Assembly: GCA_030535815.1 (NCBI GenBank) | Contig: JAUNRD010000027.1 | Location: 1 to 12,480 of the forward strand | From: Clostridia bacterium | GTDB taxonomy: Bacteria > Bacillota > Clostridia > CAKSNL01 > HGM11501 | DNA length: 12,480 nt | Reading direction: 5' to 3' | The notes under the pieces: model-generated | Seen by the model: the letters and a program-made list of their open reading frames with translations, nothing else | Databases searched by the model: none | Told to the model about the DNA's origin: nothing | Program-made: the position numbers and the translations under genes | Part shown: positions 6,714-12,259 of the stretch, in pieces | Position numbering within the stretch: position 1 is the stretch's first letter | Layout: each line of letters begins with the position of its first letter

Positions 6714-8534
6714 TCAGTCGCCTTCCATAATGGGCTCCGTAAGTGTTCCGACCATTTCTTTTTTCTCCTTGGGGCTTACCTCAAAGATTTCTATTATATT
6801 GTCCTTATCCTTAAGAAGTCCGCCGGGCACAAAAAGGGTATACTGAGGGCCAACGCTCCAGAAACGGCCGAGATTGAAGCCGTTAATTACAACAAATCCT
6901 CTCTCCCAGGATCGCATATCAAGATAGGTGTCAACGCCTGCCTTGGCATCGAAGGTACCCTTATAGAATATGGGATCGTTTTCCTTAAAGGTAAAATCGC
7001 CCGCCTTTTTATACTCTACCTTTGAAATATCCTCCATAGGAAGTGAGCGCATCTTCCAGCCGTAAAGCTTTGCGGCATCAAACATTACATAACGGGTAAT
7101 ACCCTTTCTGTCGTTGTCGATTTCCTTGGTGGTGTTAAGTCTTGCAATATCCTCAACCAGTATGTCGATATGGGGGCTTCTGCCCTTCATATCAACGGTG
7201 AGAGACTCTTCCTTTCTTCCGCGGAGCACTTCGCCGATGAAATTTTCATTGTCAAACACAACGGCGCGGTCGTGAACACCAGCAAGTGTAAGGCGATAGC
7301 TTTCTGCGGTTTCCCAGGTTTCAATGTCTGTTGAATACATTATAAATCCGCGCTGCTGCTTTAAGTATTCCATAGTTCTTACGTTGGGGCGCTCAATTTC
7401 GGCAACGGTTAAATTATCTATATTGTCAAAAAGGCGTGCACATTCCGTAAGCCTGATTTCGGGAGTCTGCACTTCGTAATCGAAGGGAAGAGTTCTGTCC
7501 TTCCTTACTTCTTTTCCTAAAAATTCATCAAGAGCTTCTCTGCAAAGATAATACTTTTCAGTGGGAAGACCGCCCTCGGAAACAGGAGCGTCCTCATCAT
7601 AGCTTGTGGTATGGGCAATAAATCTTACAGGTGTATCGGGGCGGGGCGTAAAGGACTTTCCGATTATGGCACCGGAGGAAAATCCGAAGTTTGTACCGCC
7701 GGAGAACATATAGAAGTTTACAAATCCGCGACCGAGGCATTCCTTGAATGCATCCACAGCAAGCTTAGGATCTCTCTTATGATAGGGCTCACCCCAGTAA
7801 ATTGCGCGTCCTGCCCAGAGCTCTCCCACAAAGAAGGGAATATCGGGGAATGCTTTTTCGGTATAGTCTGCAAATCTTGTAGCTTCGCCGTCATAGCCTC
7901 TGAAGTTTGAGCCCTTCATAACGCCATCAAGACCGCCGATATTAAGCATTGCCTGGGAGTTATCTGTGGTGTATAAGGGAACATCAATTCCACGCTCTAC
8001 CATCATATCGTGAAGTGCTTTCAAGTAAACCTTATCGTAGCCTGCACCGCCATATTCATTTTCAATTGCCGCCATTATGATGGGTCCACCGTTGGTCGAA
8101 AGATAGGGGCGCACCTTTTCGAGCAATACGTCATAGTATTCCGCCACGTGCTTTAAGTACTTTTCGTCGCGGCTTCTTATTTCAAGGTCATCCTCGAATA
8201 ACAGCCAGGGCGGAAGTCCTCCGAATTCACACTCTCCGCAGATGTAGGGAGCGGGACGAAGCAGCACCTTAAAGCCGTATTCTGCCGCCATATCAAGGAA
8301 AGCACAGATATCAAGTCTGCCGGTAAAGTCAAATCTTCCTTTTTCAGGCTCGTGAAGCATCCAGGGTACATAGGTCTGTATACAGGTAAGTCCGAAATCC
8401 TTTGCCAGCTTAAAATGACGGTGCCATTCTGTGGGATAAATTCTGAAATACTGAATGTCACCGGACACAACATAAAATTTTTCTCCGTTTAAGTAAAAAC
8501 CGTCGTGTTTAATTTCAAGAAGTTCCTTTGTCAT
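6714..8534 (-). CDS. GH35 beta-galactosidase
   Basis: 606 residues, ATG at 8534 with GGTGG just upstream, 15 bp after the GH43 gene. The N-terminal barrel has the family hallmarks FYVVSGDIQYFRI (19-31), IQTYVPWMLHEPEKGRFDF (52-70), RPAPYICGECEFGG (93-106) and GGPIIMAAIENEYG (149-162) with acid/base E160. The nucleophile is E238 in FFVGELW. The C-terminal third contains the galactose-binding-like jelly roll, recognisable by NGFNLGRFWSVGPQYTLFVPGG. Length fits bacterial GH35. From memory of the PROSITE GH35 signature, the Gln before x-E-N-E is usual; here it is Ala157. No signal peptide, so it should act in the cytoplasm, removing terminal beta-galactose from imported glycans. Last gene of its unit, followed by a strong terminator. 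Confidence 0.93.
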   Translation of the reverse strand: MTKELLEIKHDGFYLNGEKFYVVSGDIQYFRIYPTEWHRHFKLAKDFGLTCIQTYVPWMLHEPEKGRFDFTGRLDICAFLDMAAEYGFKVLLRPAPYICGECEFGGLPPWLLFEDDLEIRSRDEKYLKHVAEYYDVLLEKVRPYLSTNGGPIIMAAIENEYGGAGYDKVYLKALHDMMVERGIDVPLYTTDNSQAMLNIGGLDGVMKGSNFRGYDGEATRFADYTEKAFPDIPFFVGELWAGRAIYWGEPYHKRDPKLAVDAFKECLGRGFVNFYMFSGGTNFGFSSGAIIGKSFTPRPDTPVRFIAHTTSYDEDAPVSEGGLPTEKYYLCREALDEFLGKEVRKDRTLPFDYEVQTPEIRLTECARLFDNIDNLTVAEIERPNVRTMEYLKQQRGFIMYSTDIETWETAESYRLTLAGVHDRAVVFDNENFIGEVLRGRKEESLTVDMKGRSPHIDILVEDIARLNTTKEIDNDRKGITRYVMFDAAKLYGWKMRSLPMEDISKVEYKKAGDFTFKENDPIFYKGTFDAKAGVDTYLDMRSWERGFVVINGFNLGRFWSVGPQYTLFVPGGLLKDKDNIIEIFEVSPKEKKEMVGTLTEPIMEGD

Positions 8535-8549
8535 ATTACCACCGCTTTC

Positions 8550-9389
8550 TTATAAATCAAGTTTAATAAATTTAGGTCTTTCTGCTCCTGCAGGGCGGTT
8601 TGGTGCGTGGAAAGTGAAAAGCTCTTCCCCCTCCTTTGTCTTAAAGAGCATTCCGTGACCGCCGTCCTTGTCATAAAGGGGCTTATCGCAATGCTTCCAG
8701 GGTCCGATAATTTTTCCGCTTTCGGAAATCACCTTTCCTACGGCATAGCCACCATCAAAGCCACACTTTCCGAAGCTTGACCAGAGGCACATAAGCTTAT
8801 CCTCCCTCTTTATCATAAAGGGGCCGTCGGTTACATAAGCTTCTTTATCGAAGATATTTCCAACCCAGGGGCCGCTTTTCGCATCGAACATCAGAAAGGG
8901 CTCACCCACAGCTTTTTTAAGGTCCGCTGAAAGCTCAACTCCGCAAACAGTTCCGTTTCCAATCTGCACCCATTCGTGACAGAAAACCATATAAGGTACG
9001 CCGTCTTCAACATAAAGTGTTCCGTCCAGGCACTCCCGGTCGGCAGGGGTTATTCTTGCCGAATGCATACTGTATGGGCCTTCCGGTTTATCGGATACCA
9101 GAATAAATGTTCCGCGGCATTCATTTTCCGGATGGAAGGTTGCAAACATATAAAACTTTCCGTTATAGTAATGAACCTCCGGTGCCCAGTATTCCTTTTT
9201 GCAGAAAAATCCGTCGTAATAAGTAAATGCGGGGATGGGTTCTGAAAAATCCTCAAGATTATCGCTTATGTAGCAGTCAAACCCCATCTGGCAGTTTTCC
9301 CTGCCTCCTGCCCTTGAGCCGAACAGATAATATTTACCTTCGTGAAGCAGTATATATGGGTCTCTTATATTTATCTCGTTAAGCTTCAT
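8550..9389 (-). CDS. GH43 glycosidase (arabinofuranosidase/xylosidase/galactosidase family)
   Basis: 279 residues from ATG at 9389, which has GAGGGG 4 nt upstream. A GTG at 9401 overlaps the upstream stop codon as GTGA and would add four residues; it lacks a ribosome site of its own, but coupling through the overlap is possible. The whole protein is one five-bladed beta-propeller: NIRDPY gives general base D10, LDGTLY gives D122, and VTDGPF gives D188 where most GH43 enzymes have the acid Glu (EGP). I recall the DGPF variant, together with the later DGGHGMLF and HAPN motifs, from a recognisable subset of GH43 proteins, so it need not be inactive. No signal peptide. Middle gene of a three-gene unit with the GH35 enzyme. 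Specificity within GH43 (arabinose, xylose or galactose) is open. Confidence 0.9.
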   Translation of the reverse strand: MKLNEINIRDPYILLHEGKYYLFGSRAGGRENCQMGFDCYISDNLEDFSEPIPAFTYYDGFFCKKEYWAPEVHYYNGKFYMFATFHPENECRGTFILVSDKPEGPYSMHSARITPADRECLDGTLYVEDGVPYMVFCHEWVQIGNGTVCGVELSADLKKAVGEPFLMFDAKSGPWVGNIFDKEAYVTDGPFMIKREDKLMCLWSSFGKCGFDGGYAVGKVISESGKIIGPWKHCDKPLYDKDGGHGMLFKTKEGEELFTFHAPNRPAGAERPKFIKLDL

Positions 9390-9397
9390 AGAACCCC

Positions 9398-10990
9398 TCA
9401 CTTTATAATCTGTGATATTCTCTGATAGTCGTTGGTTAAAATTACGTCAACGCCCATATCAAGATATTTTTTCGCCTGTTCTGTTTCATCTGCCCAGAAA
9501 ATCGTGCATCGCATTCCGTTCTCGTGGGCTTTATCTATCATTTCCTTATTGAACGCCCAGTTTACAAGCTGAATTTTCTTACAGCCGTATTTTAATCCGC
9601 GCTCAACCATTTCTAAAGGTGCATCCCCTCCGCCGCAGCAACGGCAGATGTCGGGAGCCAGAGTCTTGAGCTGAGAAAGAACCGCATCGTTACCGGTCAT
9701 AAAGTAGGAGTATTTTGCGCAGTCGTATTTGTTTATAAGGTCGATTATCTTTTTAAGGTGCTCTTCAGGCAGAGGATTTACATTGTCCACACTCTTTATA
9801 TGAATGTTCATAATTACGTGGCAGGCAAACTTTTCAAGAATTTCTTCAAACTTAAGTATCTTGAGCCCTTTGAATTCCTCGGAATATTTTATTCCGAAAT
9901 CGTAGGCTAAAAGCTCATCATATGTATGGTCGTAAACCTTTCCCGTACCGTCAGACACTCTGTCAAGGTCGGGATCGTGAAGTGATACCACTTCCCCGTC
10001 CTTTGTGTACCATAGGTCAAATTCAATTTCCTCGGCTCCCAATGCAACAGCTGCACCGAAGGCAGGCATACTGTTTTCGGGAGCCACGGTGTTAAAGCCG
10101 CGGTGCGCGCATATTCTGGGATAGGGCATCAAGGCATCATGCTTTACGATTGCGCTTCCCGCAGGACGGTATTTCCAGGGACGGCGTCCCTTTTCTATGT
10201 ATTCAAAATGAGCCATATCGGGGTTTCCGAAACCGCCGGGCTTATAATATTTTTCTTCGGGATTGATTTCTACGCACTCCATACCAACCCTACTTCCCAT
10301 ATTGAGAAGCATCTCTCCCTTGGGGGACACCACCATACTGCCACCGCCGATGGTGCTATCCTCATCCATAGAAACGGAGGAGCGAACAACATAAGCATTG
10401 GTGTTATAGGCAAGGAACTTTGACATAATTGAAAGTGCCTCGTGGGTGTCGGAGCGCTGATGGGAGCATCCGATTATTATATCGGGGCGTGCAAGTGCGA
10501 TTTTTGCGAACGCCTCATAAAAATAAAAGTCGTAGCAGGTTAAAAAGGCATAGCGGATACCGTCTATTGTGATAATGTCGGTATCGGAAAATTCAAAGGT
10601 ATAGTCGCTGTCAAGCTTTCTTTCGCTTGTTTCGCCGGGTGTCAAATGCTGCTTGAAATAGTACCCTGCAATTTTACCTTCTCTGTCAAAGGCATAGGTA
10701 GTATTGCGGAGGCCTGTTTCAACCTCCTTATATGCGTTTATAAAAAGCACCGCATTGCATCTTTTTGCGGTCTCCGATGCTTTTTCAATAAGCTTTTTGT
10801 TGAATTTCTTATAGCTTTCAAGTGCCATTTCCCTTGTTTTTGCAAAGCAGGGAACGTCAGTCGATTCGGGAAGCACGATTAAATCCATACTTTCGTCGCA
10901 TTTGTCCATTGCCTCCATTTCCCATAAAAACATTTCCTCGGAACGGGAATAGTCCGTGGGATATAAAGGCTGTATTGTACAAACTTTCAT
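9398..10990 (-). CDS. Nitrilase-family amidohydrolase fused to a glycerophosphodiester phosphodiesterase (GDPD) domain
   Basis: 530 residues from ATG at 10990, with GAGGTGA 5 nt upstream; a longer reading to 11038 would translate the promoter and is rejected. Residues 1-280 are a carbon-nitrogen hydrolase: MKVCTIQPLYP, E42 in LPEST, K113 in YYFKQHLTPGE, C152 in LTCYD, the full Glu-Lys-Cys triad. Residues 289-530 are a GDPD barrel: CAHRGFN (H297, R298), APENS (E305), EIEFDL (E323, D325), DGEVVSLHDPDLDR (H338, D339) and the C-terminal VDVILTND. The usual I-E-x-K strand reads NIHIKS, with His397 where a metal-binding Glu is expected. No signal peptide. The fusion implies linked hydrolysis of a C-N bond and a glycerophosphodiester. 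First gene of the GH43-GH35 unit, so the substrate may be a glycerophosphate- or amide-decorated glycan or headgroup; that link is inference. Confidence 0.88.
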   Translation of the reverse strand: MKVCTIQPLYPTDYSRSEEMFLWEMEAMDKCDESMDLIVLPESTDVPCFAKTREMALESYKKFNKKLIEKASETAKRCNAVLFINAYKEVETGLRNTTYAFDREGKIAGYYFKQHLTPGETSERKLDSDYTFEFSDTDIITIDGIRYAFLTCYDFYFYEAFAKIALARPDIIIGCSHQRSDTHEALSIMSKFLAYNTNAYVVRSSVSMDEDSTIGGGSMVVSPKGEMLLNMGSRVGMECVEINPEEKYYKPGGFGNPDMAHFEYIEKGRRPWKYRPAGSAIVKHDALMPYPRICAHRGFNTVAPENSMPAFGAAVALGAEEIEFDLWYTKDGEVVSLHDPDLDRVSDGTGKVYDHTYDELLAYDFGIKYSEEFKGLKILKFEEILEKFACHVIMNIHIKSVDNVNPLPEEHLKKIIDLINKYDCAKYSYFMTGNDAVLSQLKTLAPDICRCCGGGDAPLEMVERGLKYGCKKIQLVNWAFNKEMIDKAHENGMRCTIFWADETEQAKKYLDMGVDVILTNDYQRISQIIK

Positions 10991-11009
10991 CAAAATCACC
11001 TCAGGAATT

Positions 11010-11038
11010 ATTATAGCTTTCGCCGTCTTTTGTGTCAA
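11010..11038 (-). promoter_or_regulatory. Consensus promoter of the nitrilase-GDPD/GH43/GH35 operon
   Basis: A perfect TTGACA (11038-11033), a 17-bp spacer and a perfect TATAAT (11015-11010) on the minus strand. The expected start near 11003 leaves a leader of only about 13 nt, so the GAGGTGA ribosome site is at the very 5' end of the transcript. Confidence 0.85.
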
Positions 11039-11078
11039 TGTATCTTTGCTCTTTTAATCTTAACATATAAAAGGATTT

Positions 11079-11122
11079 TTTTCAATATGAAAATGTTGCG
11101 ATTACAGGACAAAGCTGCGATT
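11079..11122. promoter_or_regulatory. Possible upstream control repeats of the nitrilase-GDPD operon
   Basis: Two short patterns lie 40-85 bp upstream of the -35. The first is a palindrome with arms TTTTCA/TGAAAA around ATA (11079-11093). The second is a direct repeat of TGCGATT at 11097-11103 and 11116-11122, 19 bp apart. Either could bind a regulator, but such short AT-rich patterns arise easily by chance. Confidence 0.2.
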
Positions 11123-11129
11123 TTTCTTT

Positions 11130-11179
11130 AAAATAGAAATAGCCTTCAGTTATGTTTCTTTACACACAACTGAAGGCTA
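11130..11179 (-). terminator. Intrinsic terminator of the long minus-strand RNA
   Basis: Twelve perfect base pairs (arms 11140-11151 and 11168-11179, core AGCCTTCAG/CTGAAGGCT) enclose a 16-nt loop. On the minus strand the stem is followed by TTTCTATTTT; on the plus strand no T-run follows, so it works for minus-strand transcription. It lies about 100 bp before the next promoter and insulates the enzyme operon from the RNA gene. Confidence 0.75.
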
Positions 11180-11564
11180 CTCCTGTTCACTCTTGATATC
11201 TAACATCTTTCTTAATCCTCGCTTTCTTAATCTGCCCTTTGCTCATTCAATTCTTCCAAAACTACTCACTCTTTCACTTCCCCAACGGGATGGATTTATG
11301 TTTTGTCGTTTTGCAAAAGGCGAATTTCCGACAGCTCTCTTAACGAAGGTTTCCTGGCCGATTAACAATTACTTATATATAAAGCGTATCACACCGCCGT
11401 GTCTTCAATTCTTCTTAGCAAATTCCTTCTTTACTGTTTATTTTATACCAATAAATTAACTAACTTACTTACATTGAATTATTTTAACCTTCACTATTAA
11501 ATTGTACCTTCTTAAAAGAGCTTTCTTACTATCTCATTGGACCTTACCTCTCTTTCTTCTTTGT
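11130..11564 (-). ncRNA. Putative long structured non-coding RNA, about 435 nt, family unknown
   Basis: A transcription unit bounded by an extended -10 promoter (11571-11599) and an intrinsic terminator (11140-11179). Its sense strand has no reading frame of credible length; stops are frequent, including a TAAGTAAGTTAGTTAATT run near 11450-11470. Several helices can be drawn by hand. GTGAAGGTT (near 11494-11486) can pair with AACCTTCGT (near 11351-11343). TCCC/GGGA forms a small hairpin near 11279-11290. TGTCG/CGACA encloses a loop near 11307-11333, and ACTCAC at the 5' end can pair with GTGAGT near 11270. An 11-nt repeat (GATTAAGAAAG) occurs twice at 15-nt spacing (11207-11217, 11222-11232). 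It does not show RNase P, tmRNA, SRP RNA or T-box hallmarks. Size recalls the large ornate RNA classes (ROOL, GOLLD, OLE), but I cannot assign it. Confidence 0.6.
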
Positions 11565-11570
11565 GAGTTC

Positions 11571-11599
11571 ATTATAGCATTTAAAAGCAGCCTTTTCAA
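11571..11599 (-). promoter_or_regulatory. Extended -10 promoter of the long minus-strand RNA
   Basis: The minus strand reads TTGAAA (11599-11594), a 17-bp spacer, then TATAAT (11576-11571) preceded by TGC, giving a TGN extended -10. No start codon with a usable frame follows. A second TTGACA at 11614-11609 is too far from the -10 to act with it, but could be part of a regulator site. Confidence 0.75.
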
Positions 11600-11673
11600 T
11601 AGGCAAACTGTCAAAAGTTCACAATTTATTTTTGTATAAAACGGAGAATATGGCAAATTTGAACATATTTTTA

Positions 11674-11703
11674 TTGACAAAGCATAGTCTTTTGTGTTAT
11701 GAT
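11674..11703 (+). promoter_or_regulatory. Plus-strand extended -10 promoter of the small hairpin RNA
   Basis: TTGACA at 11674-11679, an 18-bp spacer, then TATGAT at 11698-11703 preceded by TGT, an extended -10. It is the only convincing promoter on the plus strand, diverges from the long-RNA promoter, and points into a run of perfect hairpins. Confidence 0.7.
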
Positions 11704-11709
11704 TAATGT

Positions 11710-11860
11710 GTTGGGGTGTTTTGACGGGAGTACAAAAGGACTCCCGTCAGCTTTGTCAGCCGCAGTCTGACAAAATATCGTTTTTGATTTATCAAAAATA
11801 TAACTCTGCGAATAAAGCAGAATATAACAAAAATCCTGAAACGAAAGTTTCAGGATTTTT
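11710..11860 (+). ncRNA. Putative small RNA of four tandem hairpins plus terminator, family unknown
   Basis: About 150 nt between its own promoter and a 14-bp terminator. Hairpin 1: arms 11722-11731 and 11740-11749, 10 bp (TGACGGGAGT/ACTCCCGTCA), 8-nt loop ACAAAAGG. Hairpin 2: arms 11752-11759 and 11767-11774, 8 bp (TTTGTCAG/CTGACAAA). Hairpin 3: TTTTTGA/TCAAAAA within 11781-11798. Hairpin 4: TCTGC/GCAGA, 11805-11821, 7-nt loop. Linkers are only 2-7 nt, so nearly all the RNA is paired, leaving loops as the exposed parts. It ends convergently against the ArsC-like gene. I do not recognise it as a riboswitch, 6S RNA or CRISPR-related RNA. A trans-acting or protein-binding RNA is the simplest reading. 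Confidence 0.6.
11829..11860. terminator. Bidirectional intrinsic terminator
   Basis: Arms 11829-11842 and 11847-11860 form a perfect 14-bp stem with a GAAA loop on the plus strand. A5 and T5 at the outer ends give a U-tract in either direction. It ends the plus-strand small RNA and also lies 10 nt beyond the stop of the ArsC-like gene on the minus strand. Confidence 0.88.
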
Positions 11861-11870
11861 ATATAACTCA

Positions 11871-12209
11871 TTATTCCCAGGTTTTCCATACATCGGGCCG
11901 GTAGCCAACCGTTGCCGCCTTTCCGTTTCTTACTATGGGTGTTTTGAAAAGCACCGGATTTTCAAGAAGCTTTGCCTCCACATCGGAAGGGCGGGTGTAT
12001 TCTATATATAAATCCGTATAAGCCTTTCCTTCCTTATCGATTAAAGCTTCCATACCCCCAACGGCATTTTTAACGGAATTATATTCGCCCTTGCTCATAC
12101 CGTACTCAGGAAGGTCAATAAGCTGATATTTAATTCTTCGTTCCTTAAAATAGCGCTCCGCTTTTTTTGTATCAAAGCACTTGCTTTTTCCGAAAATCTG
12201 TATATTCAT
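11871..12209 (-). CDS. ArsC/Spx-family thioredoxin-fold protein
   Basis: 112 residues, the usual length for this family; ATG at 12209 with GAGGT 5 nt upstream. The N-terminal segment NIQIFGKSKCFDTKKAERYF places a single Cys11 at the position of the ArsC/Spx catalytic cysteine, ahead of the helix that carries KKA. The C-terminal part NPVLFKTPIVRNGKAATVGYRPDVWKTW has the cis-proline TP and the terminal helix typical of ArsC/YffB proteins. There is no second cysteine for a CxxC, so it resembles YffB/ArsC-like members rather than CxxC-type Spx. The real role is unclear: arsenate reductase-like, or a thiol-dependent regulator or reductase. It is soluble. No promoter is visible between it and the terminator just upstream, so it probably depends on readthrough from the zinc-ribbon gene. 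Confidence 0.85.
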   Translation of the reverse strand: MNIQIFGKSKCFDTKKAERYFKERRIKYQLIDLPEYGMSKGEYNSVKNAVGGMEALIDKEGKAYTDLYIEYTRPSDVEAKLLENPVLFKTPIVRNGKAATVGYRPDVWKTWE

Positions 12210-12223
12210 AAATTACCTCGTAT

Positions 12224-12252
12224 AAAAAACGCCGTGCGTTGCACGGCGTTTT
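12224..12252 (-). terminator. Strong intrinsic terminator between the zinc-ribbon and ArsC-like genes
   Basis: Twelve perfect pairs (12226-12237 with 12241-12252, core GCCGTGC/GCACGGC) around a 3-nt loop, followed on the minus strand by six T. It starts 7 nt after the zinc-ribbon stop and ends about 15 nt before the ArsC-like start, leaving no room for a separate promoter; it may act as an attenuator. Confidence 0.85.
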
Positions 12253-12259
12253 ATTCCTA

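Noticed and set aside
5660..6730. 356-codon open frame on the plus strand
   Set aside because: It is antisense to GH39-like copy 1 and runs into the promoter and terminator beyond it; no ribosome site and no recognisable protein features.
10991..11038. Sixteen extra N-terminal residues on the nitrilase-GDPD protein
   Set aside because: This stretch contains the perfect promoter; the good ribosome site and the conserved MKVCTIQ start lie at 10990.
11207..11232. CRISPR-like or satellite repeat (two copies of an 11-nt unit)
   Set aside because: There are only two copies, too short and too close for a CRISPR array; it is better treated as part of the long RNA.
11193..11459. 88-codon plus-strand frame inside the long RNA
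   Set aside because: It is antisense to the promoter-terminator unit, has no ribosome site or promoter on that strand, and its composition is not protein-like.
11130..11564. RNase P RNA, tmRNA, SRP RNA or T-box leader
   Set aside because: I found none of the hallmark conserved segments (RNase P GAGGAAAGUCC and ACAGAA, tmRNA tRNA-like 3' end with CCA, SRP tetraloop helix, T-box GGUGG-type bulge), and no downstream gene fits a T-box.
11594..11614. TTGACA at 11609-11614 as the -35 of the long RNA
   Set aside because: It is 32 bp from the TATAAT; the TTGAAA at 17 bp is the workable partner.
11671..11889. 72-codon minus-strand frame
   Set aside because: It crosses the bidirectional terminator and the small RNA, and has no ribosome site.
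11706..12011. 101-codon plus-strand frame starting just after the plus-strand promoter
   Set aside because: It runs through four hairpins and a strong terminator and then antisense into the ArsC-like gene; its ATG at 11706 lies at the transcription start with no ribosome site.
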